From Streptococcus gordonii (GTDB lineage Bacteria > Bacillota > Bacilli > Lactobacillales > Streptococcaceae), in the NCBI RefSeq assembly GCF_001553855.1, contig NZ_LQWV01000040.1, positions 168,001 through 232,000 of the forward strand: 64,000 nt of DNA. Direction: 5' to 3'. The stretch's first letter is position 1. The number at the start of each line of letters is the position of its first letter. The position numbers and the translations under genes were made by a program. Shown piece after piece: positions 54,016 through 64,000 of this stretch. The notes beneath the pieces are model-generated. The model had not been told where the DNA came from. It was given only the letters and a program-made list of their open reading frames with translations, and did no database searches.

Positions 54016-54936
54016 TCATTTTTCCAGAAGTTGTGTCAAACTAGCTTGATCTTCAACTTGATAAATAGCAGCAGACTTATCAATCTTTTTTACAAATCCA
54101 GACAGAACTTTTCCTGGACCAATCTCGATAAACTCTGTTACACCAGCTTCTTGCATTCTGGCAATACTATCATAAAAGCGAACTGGCTCCATCACTTGAC
54201 GTGTTAATAGCTCCTTGATTCGTTCCTTTTCCATGACACTAGCTTCTGTATTCCCTACTAGGGGAACTTGGAAGTCAGAAAAATTGACATTTTCTAAAGC
54301 TACAGCTAATAAATCACTAGCTGGCTTCAATAAAGCAGTATGGAAAGGTCCTGATACGTTGAGTGGAATCAATCTCTTTACCCCAGCTTCTTGCAAAAGC
54401 TCTACAGCTTTATCCACTGCTTCAGCTTCTCCACCAATTACAATCTGGCTAGGTGTATTATAGTTAGCTGGAGACACTACACCAAGCGCACTAGCCTTTT
54501 TACATGCATTCTCTATCAGATCTAAATCAGCATTAAGAACTGCTACCATTTTACCAGAACCCGCTGGAGCGGCTTCCTCCATGAAGGCTCCACGCTTAGC
54601 AACCAAAGCTAGAGCACTCTGAAAATCTAAGGCTCCAGAAGCCACCAAAGCAGAGTATTCTCCTAAAGAAAGACCAGCAACCACATCAGGATGGATTCCT
54701 TCTTGAATTAACAAACGGTAAATGGCCAGAGATGTAGTCAAAATTGCTGGCTGGGTATAGCGGGTCTGATTCAGTTTTTCTTCATCATTATCAATCAAAT
54801 CACGCACATCATAGCCTAAAATTTGACTAGCTTCCTCAAAAGTTGATTTCACCACGTCATATTGATCATAGAGCTCACGTCCCATACCAAGGTACTGTGC
54901 CCCCTGACCAGCGAACAGAAAGGCTTTTTTAGTCAT
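54016..54936 (-). CDS. fabD: Malonyl-CoA:ACP transacylase
   Basis: 306 residues. FAGQGAQYLGMG at the N-terminus, nucleophile Ser in VAGLSLGEYSALVASG, Arg in AKRGAFMEEA and His in NVSGPFHTALL. It loads malonate on ACP. Overlaps fabK by 8 bases. Confidence 0.97.
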   Translation of the reverse strand: MTKKAFLFAGQGAQYLGMGRELYDQYDVVKSTFEEASQILGYDVRDLIDNDEEKLNQTRYTQPAILTTSLAIYRLLIQEGIHPDVVAGLSLGEYSALVASGALDFQSALALVAKRGAFMEEAAPAGSGKMVAVLNADLDLIENACKKASALGVVSPANYNTPSQIVIGGEAEAVDKAVELLQEAGVKRLIPLNVSGPFHTALLKPASDLLAVALENVNFSDFQVPLVGNTEASVMEKERIKELLTRQVMEPVRFYDSIARMQEAGVTEFIEIGPGKVLSGFVKKIDKSAAIYQVEDQASLTQLLEK

Positions 54937-55903
54937 TTCTAGTTACTCCTGCCCAACGTTTAGCTTCTTGCTGAATTCTTTCAGCAGCACCATAGTAAAC
55001 ATCTTTCAAAATTTCTTCAACAGTTTCTTCCTTGCTGACCAAACCAGCAATTTGTCCTGACATGACCGAACCATTCTCAACATCTCCACGGACAACTGCA
55101 TTTGCTAAGGCACCCGCACCAAGATTTTCGAATACTGTTAAATCTGGATTTTCTTGTTTGAAGGCTTCTTTTTCTGCTTTTTCAAAATCCCTTGTCAGCT
55201 TATTTTTCAAAGCACGGACTGCATGACCAAAATGCTGAGCTGAAATTGTTGTATCAATATCGCGTGCCTTCAAAATCATATCTTTATAATTTTGATGAGC
55301 GTTTGATTCCTTAGCAACTACAAAGCGAGTTCCTAACTGAACTGCTTCTGCTCCTAACATAAAGCCAGCAGCAGCACCTGAACCATCCGCGATACCTCCA
55401 GCTGCAATAACGGGAATGTTTACTGCTTCTACAACTTGACGAGTAAGTGCCATCGTTGTCAATTTACCAATGTGACCTCCAGCTTCCATTCCCTCAGCAA
55501 TGACAGCATCTGCGCCAATTTTTTCCATTCTTTTAGCGAGGGCCACACTTGGTACCACTGGAATGACTGTAATACCAGCTTCATGAAAACGAGCCATGTA
55601 CCGACTTGGATTGCCTGCACCAGTTGTCACTACTTTTACGCCTTCTTCAATGACCAAGTCAACAATGTCATCCACGAAAGGTGATAAAAGCATGATATTC
55701 ACTCCAAAAGGCTTATCAGTCAAAGACTTAATTTTATCAATATTTGCTTTAACAACTTCTTTAGGAGCGTTGCCTCCACCGATAATTCCTAAACCACCCG
55801 CTTTAGAAACAGCACCAGCTAAGTCTCCATCTGCTACCCAGGCCATTCCACCTTGGAAAATAGGATATTTAATATTTAGTAATTCTGTAATTCGTGTTTG
55901 CAT
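54929..55903 (-). CDS. fabK: FMN-dependent enoyl-ACP reductase II
   Basis: 324 residues of the nitropropane-dioxygenase-like TIM barrel: YPIFQGGMAWVADGDLAGAVSKAGGLGIIGGG, GADAVIAEGMEAGGHIG, IPVIAAGGIADGSGAAAGFMLGAEAVQLGTRF (FMN phosphate). It replaces FabI in streptococci and is insensitive to triclosan. GGAAGG before the ATG. A FabT-type palindrome lies about 70 bases upstream. Confidence 0.96.
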   Translation of the reverse strand: MQTRITELLNIKYPIFQGGMAWVADGDLAGAVSKAGGLGIIGGGNAPKEVVKANIDKIKSLTDKPFGVNIMLLSPFVDDIVDLVIEEGVKVVTTGAGNPSRYMARFHEAGITVIPVVPSVALAKRMEKIGADAVIAEGMEAGGHIGKLTTMALTRQVVEAVNIPVIAAGGIADGSGAAAGFMLGAEAVQLGTRFVVAKESNAHQNYKDMILKARDIDTTISAQHFGHAVRALKNKLTRDFEKAEKEAFKQENPDLTVFENLGAGALANAVVRGDVENGSVMSGQIAGLVSKEETVEEILKDVYYGAAERIQQEAKRWAGVTRND

Positions 55904-55969
55904 AATACCTTCCTTTTATCATTGCTTAAGTAATAGCTTGATTCTCTTAAAAACAAGTGCTTTCTATAC

Positions 55970-55982
55970 TTTGACAGTCAAA
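55970..55982. promoter_or_regulatory. FabT-type operator upstream of fabK
   Basis: TTTGACAGTCAAA, a perfect 6-bp-arm palindrome around a single base, matching the FabT box pattern. It implies a separate FabT-controlled promoter for fabK and downstream genes. Confidence 0.75.
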
Positions 55983-55997
55983 CTATTACCTAAACAA

Positions 55998-56046
55998 GAG
56001 GGAGTGGATAAAAAATCATTTAAACAGACTTTTTCGTTCCACCCCG
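55998..56046 (-). other. Intergenic hairpin between acpP and fabK
   Basis: Minus strand GGGGTGGA pairs with TCCACTCCC (one G-U), followed by TCTTG. Similar in plan to the hairpin between treP and treC. Confidence 0.45.
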
Positions 56047-56153
56047 GCCATCTTGACTTCATCGAATCTTTACTCTATCTGTTGTTTTCTTTTAAACATT
56101 AGAAGAGATAAAAGACAGTCAAGACTGCCACCTCAAATTCGTCTTCTTTAAAA

Positions 56154-56179
56154 GAGGGCGAGAACGTATTCTCAGCCCC
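56154..56179 (-). terminator. Terminator after acpP
   Basis: Minus strand GGGGCTGAGAA pairs with TTCTCGCCCTC (one mismatch, TACG loop), followed by TTTT. It would separate fabH-acpP from fabK onward. Confidence 0.65.
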
Positions 56180-56191
56180 ATTTACTTTTTC

Positions 56192-56416
56192 TTATTTAGT
56201 TTTTGATTCAACGTAAGCAACTAAGTCACCTACAGTATTCAAACCTTCCTCAGTTTCGATTTGGATGTCAAATGCATCTTCGATTTCTGAGATAACTTGG
56301 AACAAGTCAAGTGAATCTGCTTCAAGATCATCGAAAGTTGACTCAAGAGTAACTTCTGATGGTTCTTTACCAAGTTCTTCTACAATAATTTCTTGTACTT
56401 TTTCAAATACTGCCAT
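56192..56416 (-). CDS. acpP: Acyl carrier protein
   Basis: 74 acidic residues; [25 protein letters not shown] contains the DSL Ser that carries 4'-phosphopantetheine. The ATG at 56416 has AAAGGAG ten bases before it; an upstream in-frame ATG has none. It carries growing acyl chains for the Fab enzymes beside it. Confidence 0.96.
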   Translation of the reverse strand: MAVFEKVQEIIVEELGKEPSEVTLESTFDDLEADSLDLFQVISEIEDAFDIQIETEEGLNTVGDLVAYVESKTK

Positions 56417-56470
56417 GATAGACTCCTTTAAAATAAAATATTTTTTAATATGTGAAAACCACATGATTAA

Positions 56471-57445
56471 CTAAATTGTAACAATAAGTGTTCCCCATGT
56501 CAAACCTCCACCGAAACCAGATAGTAAAATTTTCTGACTTCCATCTAGCTTAACAAGGCCTTGCTCGACACACTCAGAAAGTAAAATAGGGATACTAGCT
56601 GCACTGGTATTTCCATATTCCATCATATTAGCTGGAATTTTATCTCTCGAAACACCAAGCTTTTTCGCTATTTTATTCAAAATACGATCATTGGCCTGAT
56701 GGAGCAAGAAATAATCTATTTCATCAACTTCCAGCGGACTAGCTTCAATCGTATCTTTAATGGACTGAGCAACATCTCGAATAGCAAAATCAAAAATTGC
56801 CCTACCATCCATTGTCAAATATTTTTCATCATCCTCAGTCTGCGCAAAAGGCGATTGCAGACCCATTAGGCAAGAAGTGAGACTTTCTCCACGAGAACCA
56901 TCCGTTTTCTGGATTTCTGCAAGAAAATGTTGATCAGAAGTGCTTTCCAGCAAGACGCCACCCGCACCATCACCAAACAAGACCGCAGTGCCTCGATCAG
57001 ACCAATCTACAACCTTTGATAAGGTTTCGCTTCCAATAACTAACCCCTTCTGATAAGCACCTGAAGATATGAGCTTTTCAGCTGTCGAAAGAGCAAATAC
57101 AAAGCCACTACAAGCGGCTACTAAATCATAAGCAAATGCTTCATTTGCCCCAATATTAGCCTGAACACGAGCAGCTGTTGATGGCATCAATGAATCTGGC
57201 GTAATAGTAGCAACAATAATAAAATCAAGATCTTGAGCAGAAATTCCTGACTTTTTCAGCAAATCTAAGGCAACACTTGTAGCTAAATCGCTTGTCGATT
57301 CATGATGAGAAATATGACGCTTTTTGATTCCTGTCCGACTTGAAATCCATTCATCACTTGTATCCATGATTTGGGCTAAATCATCATTCGTAACGACTTG
57401 CTCAGGCGCATAATGAGCAACTTGACTGATTTTTGCAAATTTCAT
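56471..57445 (-). CDS. fabH: Beta-ketoacyl-ACP synthase III
   Basis: 324 residues. [11 protein letters not shown] has the catalytic Cys (near 111), [11 protein letters not shown] the His and [16 protein letters not shown] the Asn. It starts chains by condensing acetyl-CoA with malonyl-ACP. One-base overlap with the fabT stop. Confidence 0.97.
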   Translation of the reverse strand: MKFAKISQVAHYAPEQVVTNDDLAQIMDTSDEWISSRTGIKKRHISHHESTSDLATSVALDLLKKSGISAQDLDFIIVATITPDSLMPSTAARVQANIGANEAFAYDLVAACSGFVFALSTAEKLISSGAYQKGLVIGSETLSKVVDWSDRGTAVLFGDGAGGVLLESTSDQHFLAEIQKTDGSRGESLTSCLMGLQSPFAQTEDDEKYLTMDGRAIFDFAIRDVAQSIKDTIEASPLEVDEIDYFLLHQANDRILNKIAKKLGVSRDKIPANMMEYGNTSAASIPILLSECVEQGLVKLDGSQKILLSGFGGGLTWGTLIVTI

Positions 57446-57879
57446 TATTTTAAGTCCTCAAGAAACTGATAAAGATTTTTCAGGCCTTTTTGCATGACCT
57501 GAATCTCATCCCTGCTCATACCAGCAATAATCTTGTCTAGCATTGAATGATGAAACCGTCGATGCAAACGATACAAAAGACGACCATTTCTCGTCAAACT
57601 TAAATGAACCACACGACGATCAATATCAGAACGAGTTCGTTCTACATACCCTTTTCGCTCTAGATTATTTAAGCTCGTTGTCACAGTTCCTAGAGTCACC
57701 ATAAGCTCTCTAGAAATGTCACTAGGAGTTGCATTGGGAGTTTCGCCAATAACATCAATCGTATGCATTTCTTTGATAGAGACGTCATTGAAGCGACTGC
57801 CCCGCAAACTGGACTCTTCAATCACCAATACATTATTAAAAATCGACGTCAAATAATCATTTACTAATTGGTAATTCAA
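57445..57879 (-). CDS. fabT: MarR-family fatty acid synthesis repressor FabT
   Basis: 144 residues. A MarR winged helix: [46 protein letters not shown]. FabT binds acyl-ACP and represses the fab genes. The start is a TTG (57877-57879): an in-frame TGA lies immediately upstream and GGGGGATGG provides the ribosome-binding site. The encoded [21 protein letters not shown] matches the pneumococcal FabT N-terminus. Its promoter overlaps a FabT palindrome, so it is autoregulated. Confidence 0.95.
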   Translation of the reverse strand: MNYQLVNDYLTSIFNNVLVIEESSLRGSRFNDVSIKEMHTIDVIGETPNATPSDISRELMVTLGTVTTSLNNLERKGYVERTRSDIDRRVVHLSLTRNGRLLYRLHRRFHHSMLDKIIAGMSRDEIQVMQKGLKNLYQFLEDLK

Positions 57880-57917
57880 TCATCCATCCCCCTTTATAAA
57901 TATTCAAGCATCAAAAC

Positions 57918-57933
57918 ATTTGACTATCAAATT
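57918..57933. promoter_or_regulatory. FabT operator at the fabT promoter
   Basis: ATTTGACTATCAAATT, a 7-bp-arm palindrome matching the FabT consensus and touching the -10 of the fabT promoter. Confidence 0.85.
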
Positions 57934-57959
57934 ATATCAAAGTCCAAATATTTTTGCAA
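57931..57959 (-). promoter_or_regulatory. fabT promoter
   Basis: Minus strand TTGCAA (plus 57954-57959), 17-bp spacer, TATAAT (57931-57936); the FabT operator begins inside the -10. Confidence 0.8.
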
Positions 57960-58017
57960 GCTCTTTTTGAAAATGATTTACTTTTTTTCAATTTATATCA
58001 TTTCAATTAAGTAGATA

Positions 58018-58809
58018 TTATTTTCCTTGAAATTTAGGACGACGCTTTTCTGAATAAGCACAGACCCCTTCTTTAAAATCTTCAGTGAAAGCTAACGACT
58101 TTTGTAAGTGCAATTCCAATTCAGCATATTCTTCCCAATCAGAAAATTGACTTTTCCAAATCATTTCTTTCATTGCCTTATACGAATTTCCTGAACCACG
58201 TTTTAGTTTTTTGATTAGTTGCTCTGTTGTTTTCTCCAACTTTTCAGATTCACAAAGTCGATAAAGAATCCCATATTCCAAAGCTTTTTCAGCTGTCAAA
58301 GCCTCACCAGTCATGACAAGGTGGGTTGCACGAGTTACACCAATAGCACGAGTTAGTAAATACAATCCTCCCGCATCTGGGGCTAATCCAACTCCAACGA
58401 AAGCCTGAATAAATCGAGCCTTTTCACTTGCAATACAAAAATCAACAGCAACGACCATATTAGCAGCAGCACCTGCAACAGGTCCATCAACACTCATGAT
58501 GACTGGCTTAGGTAATTTCTTCATCTCGAAAGAAATAACATTTACTAACTCCGCAATCTTCACCAAGGATTGAATATCATCTGCATCAACAGCACGCTGC
58601 ATTTCTGCCAAATCGCCTCCTACTGAAAAAACTTTCCCATTTGCCTTGATAAGCAAGATTTTTACACTATTGTCTGACGCAGCCAATGAAATTGCTTCTA
58701 AAATTTCTTGGCACATTGGAATATTAAATCCGTTAGAAACCTCTGGTCGGTTAAAGGTGAGTACAGCTACTTCGTCTAGAACTTCATATAAAATATTTGT
58801 AAATGTCAT
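58018..58809 (-). CDS. fabM: Trans-2-decenoyl-ACP isomerase
   Basis: 263-residue crotonase-fold protein ([57 protein letters not shown]). At this position, directly before fabT, it is FabM, which makes cis-3-decenoyl-ACP and so starts unsaturated fatty acids in streptococci. GGAGAAG precedes the ATG at 58809; the longer upstream frame lacks a site. Confidence 0.94.
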   Translation of the reverse strand: MTFTNILYEVLDEVAVLTFNRPEVSNGFNIPMCQEILEAISLAASDNSVKILLIKANGKVFSVGGDLAEMQRAVDADDIQSLVKIAELVNVISFEMKKLPKPVIMSVDGPVAGAAANMVVAVDFCIASEKARFIQAFVGVGLAPDAGGLYLLTRAIGVTRATHLVMTGEALTAEKALEYGILYRLCESEKLEKTTEQLIKKLKRGSGNSYKAMKEMIWKSQFSDWEEYAELELHLQKSLAFTEDFKEGVCAYSEKRRPKFQGK

Positions 58810-58858
58810 ACAACTTCTCCAAATTCTATTTTTGCAACTTCGTTTGATATACAAATAT

Positions 58859-58871
58859 TTTGAATGTCAAA
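58859..58871. promoter_or_regulatory. FabT-type operator upstream of fabM
   Basis: TTTGAATGTCAAA, imperfect palindrome of the FabT type; on the minus strand it contains a TTGACA. Confidence 0.65.
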
Positions 58872-58975
58872 TAATTGCTTTTAGAATATTCTAGCATAAA
58901 ACTATATTTTCTCAAAATAAAATCTGATAGAATAAAGCAATAGTTCGTCTTTTCCACTTTTTACTCCTAAAAAAA

Positions 58976-59004
58976 CTGACACTATGCTTGATATTTGCTA
59001 TAAT
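58976..59004 (+). promoter_or_regulatory. Aspartokinase promoter
   Basis: CTGACA (58976-58981), 17-bp spacer, TATAAT (58999-59004), 56 bases before the ATG. Confidence 0.7.
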
Positions 59005-59060
59005 GTAAAGAAGCAATATTACAATTGTTTGAATAATAACAAAACCCTTTAGGAGAAAAT

Positions 59061-60431
59061 ATGAAAGTTGTCAAATTTGGTGGTAGTTCACTTGCCTCTG
59101 CAACTCAATTAGAAAAAGTTTTAAATATTGTAAAATCTGATTCTGAGCGAAAGTTTGTAGTTGTTTCTGCACCAGGAAAAAGAGATCAAGCGGATACCAA
59201 GGTAACAGATGCACTAATCAAATATTATCGAGCTTACGTTGAAGAAGGTGATGTCACCCCACACCAAGAATGGATCATTAATCGATATGCCCAAATGATC
59301 GAAGAATTAGAGCTCAAACCTGTTGTACTAGAAAAAATAACAAAGAGTATTTTAAATCTGGCTACCTTACCAATCGAAGATAATCTCTTTCTTTATGATA
59401 GCTTTTTAGCAGCTGGAGAGAACAATAACGCCAAGCTGGTTGCTGCATTTTTTAATAAAAACGGCCTTAATGCCCGTTATATTCATCCTAAAGATGCAGG
59501 AATATTTGTCAGTAGCGAGCCTGGAAACGCAAGAATTTTGCCCTCTAGCTACGATAAAATTGAAGAATTAACCAACTTTGAAGAAGTACTTGTAATACCT
59601 GGATTCTTTGGTGTAACTAAAGATAATCAAATCTGCACTTTCTCAAGAGGTGGCTCTGACATAACAGGCTCAATCATTGCAGCCGGAGTTAAAGCTGACC
59701 TATACGAAAACTTCACAGATGTAGATGGCATTTTTGCAGCCCATCCTGGTATTATTCACGAACCAGATTCTATTCCTGAGTTAACCTATCGTGAAATGCG
59801 AGAGTTAGCATATGCAGGTTTTAGTGTTCTTCACGATGAAGCACTTATCCCAGCTTACCGTGGTAAGATTCCTCTAGTTATTAAAAATACGAATAACCCT
59901 AATCATCCAGGAACAAAAATTATTCTAAATCATACTGATAAAGCAATCCCTGTTGTCGGGATTGCAGGAGATTCCAACTTTGTTAGTATAAACATGTCAA
60001 AATATTTGATGAACCGTGAAGTCGGCTTTGGTCGGAAAGTTCTCCAAATTTTAGAAGAATTAAATATTCGTTGGGAACACATGCCAACTGGTATTGATGA
60101 TTTATCAATCATACTAAGAGAAAGCGAACTAACACCAATAAAAGAAGAAGAAATACTCCGGCAACTAAGACAAAAAATTGAAGTCGATCATGCAGAAATT
60201 GAACATGGCTTATCTATCATCATGATTGTAGGTGAGCAAATGAAAAGTCATATCGGTCTAACTGCAACTGCTACAAAGGCACTATCAGACAACAAAATTA
60301 ATATCCAGATGATTTCACAAGGATCTAGCGAAGTTTCTATCATGCTTGTAGTAAATTCTGAACAAGAAAAAGCTGCCATTAAAGCGCTTTATGAAGCATT
60401 TTTTAAAAAACACAAAAAGCTTGAAGTATAA
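59061..60431 (+). CDS. lysC: Aspartokinase
   Basis: 456 residues. KVVKFGGSSLASATQLEKV is the aspartate kinase N-terminal ATP site; FSRGGSDITGSIIAAGV and YENFTDVDGIFAAHPGII complete the kinase domain (to about 295). Two ACT domains follow (VVGIAGDSNFVSINMS, IIMIVGEQMKSHIGLTATATKALSD) for amino-acid feedback. It phosphorylates aspartate, first step to lysine, threonine and methionine, and so feeds lysA in this window. AGGAG before the ATG. The terminator stem overlaps its last codons. Confidence 0.95.
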   Translation: MKVVKFGGSSLASATQLEKVLNIVKSDSERKFVVVSAPGKRDQADTKVTDALIKYYRAYVEEGDVTPHQEWIINRYAQMIEELELKPVVLEKITKSILNLATLPIEDNLFLYDSFLAAGENNNAKLVAAFFNKNGLNARYIHPKDAGIFVSSEPGNARILPSSYDKIEELTNFEEVLVIPGFFGVTKDNQICTFSRGGSDITGSIIAAGVKADLYENFTDVDGIFAAHPGIIHEPDSIPELTYREMRELAYAGFSVLHDEALIPAYRGKIPLVIKNTNNPNHPGTKIILNHTDKAIPVVGIAGDSNFVSINMSKYLMNREVGFGRKVLQILEELNIRWEHMPTGIDDLSIILRESELTPIKEEEILRQLRQKIEVDHAEIEHGLSIIMIVGEQMKSHIGLTATATKALSDNKINIQMISQGSSEVSIMLVVNSEQEKAAIKALYEAFFKKHKKLEV

Positions 60432-60446
60432 TCTTCAAGCTTTTTT
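60414..60446 (+). terminator. Terminator overlapping the aspartokinase stop
   Basis: AAAGCTTGAAG / CTTCAAGCTTT stem, six-base loop containing the stop codon TAA, followed by T6. Confidence 0.88.
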
Positions 60447-60506
60447 CAAATTATTATATAGGAAATAAAAAAAGACAAGAAACTCTTGTCTTACTTATAG
60501 ATATAA

Positions 60507-60580
60507 CTCCGGCAGTAGGACTCGAACCTACGACATCATGATTAACAGTCATGCGCTACTACCAACTGAGCTATGCCGGA
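60507..60580 (-). tRNA. tRNA-Asn (GTT)
   Basis: Minus strand TCCGGCA acceptor, AGCTCAGTTGGTAG D arm, anticodon loop CTGTTAA with GTT, GGTTCGAGTCC T arm and TGCCGGA 3' acceptor. Distal tRNA of the rRNA operon. Confidence 0.97.
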
Positions 60581-60585
60581 TAAAC

Positions 60586-60701
60586 GCTAAGCGACTACCA
60601 TATCTCACAGGGGGCAACCCCCAACTACTTCCGGCGTTCTAGGGCTTAACTGCTGTGTTCGGCATGGGTACAGGTGTATCTCCTAGGCTATCGTCACTTA
60701 A
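60586..60701 (-). rRNA. rrf: 5S ribosomal RNA
   Basis: Minus strand contains CACCTGTACCCATGCCGAAC and GCAGTTAAGCCCTAGAACGC, the conserved 5S core. Ends are approximate. Confidence 0.95.
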
Positions 60702-60785
60702 CTATTGAGTATCTAATCTACTCAAAATTGAATAACTACTCATTTCTAACAATACTTTTTGAACGCTGCGCTCAATGAAAATTGG

Positions 60786-63682
<2,897 letters not shown>

Positions 63683-63800
63683 TATTTTTGACCTTTCAGT
63701 CTTAAACTCATTAATATTCACAGCGTTTCGGTTTATTTCTTGTTACTATTTGATATAGTTATTCAATTTTCAATGGACTAGTTTGGAACTTCCGTTCCAA

Positions 63801-63873
63801 TGGAGCCTAGCGGGATCGAACCGCTGACCTCCTGCGTGCAAAGCAGGCGCTCTCCCAGCTGAGCTAAGGCCCC
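63801..63873 (-). tRNA. tRNA-Ala (TGC)
   Basis: Minus strand GGGGCCT acceptor, anticodon stem and loop CCTGCTTTGCACGCAGG with TGC, GGTTCGATCCC T arm, 3' AGGCTCC then A. It lies in the 16S-23S spacer, as usual in streptococci. Confidence 0.97.
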
Positions 63874-63921
63874 ACAAGACCTCTCAAAACTAAACAAGAC
63901 TCCATCGTGCATTCCGTTTTT

Positions 63922-64000
<79 letters not shown>

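Overview
The window is a chromosomal segment of a low-GC Gram-positive coccus, a Streptococcus of the sanguinis/gordonii type and most likely S. sanguinis or a close relative. Supporting this are the FabT/FabK/FabM fatty-acid cluster, an L-lysine-type MurE, ManLMN with DUF956, XerD-like and ScpAB next to RluB, two LPXTG wall proteins (one like the S. sanguinis wall-anchored nuclease), and a PEP carboxykinase that is unusual for streptococci. Species is inferred from gene content, not from a database match. Almost everything is core genome: no CRISPR array, prophage, IS element or integrated element was seen.

Layout. 1-7 kb: end of a Cys/Met PLP enzyme gene, divergent murJ-type flippase and murE, a DUF1803/YiiX pair, ppaC and pflA. 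7-12 kb: two wall-anchored surface proteins, one with isopeptide-type pilin domains and one a secreted DNase. 12-17 kb: trehalose locus (treC, treP, divergent treR), with treP split by a one-base frameshift. 17-28.7 kb: CBS membrane protein, pckA, AI-2E-type transporter, ABC ATPase plus GT-C-like membrane protein, mnmM-ytqA tRNA modification pair, MGMT-like protein, PAP2 phosphatase, ribU with an FMN riboswitch, trmL and a candidate small RNA. 29-32 kb: trkA-trkH potassium uptake. 32-39.6 kb (minus): lysA, yneF, murI, rdgB, a phosphodiesterase, a cbpB-like gene, xerD-like, scpA, scpB, rluB, yidD. 40-45 kb: manL-manM-manN (manN frameshifted), manO (DUF956) and serS behind a T-box. 45-48 kb: acyl-CoA dehydrogenase/CMD pair and a membrane protein with an acidic tail. 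48-59 kb: the complete type II fatty-acid locus fabM-fabT-fabH-acpP-fabK-fabD-fabG-fabF-accB-fabZ-accC-accD-accA with three FabT-type palindromes. 59-60.4 kb: aspartokinase. 60.5-64 kb: an rRNA operon on the minus strand (16S 3' end, tRNA-Ala, 23S, 5S, tRNA-Asn).

How it works together. Sugar uptake (Man and Tre PTS), fermentation (pflA) and possibly the nuclease carry CcpA-type cre sites. Cell-wall synthesis is represented by murE, murI, lysA and a MurJ-type flippase, and lysine-type peptidoglycan fits the aspartokinase/LysA pair. I found no previously undescribed multi-gene system. The observations most worth checking are the two frameshifted PTS permeases, a candidate ~100-nt RNA with its own promoter and terminator upstream of trmL, a murE promoter implying a leaderless mRNA, a 23-bp perfect inverted repeat at 32.2 kb, and a decayed lipoprotein gene whose lipobox Cys codon appears to have become TGA.
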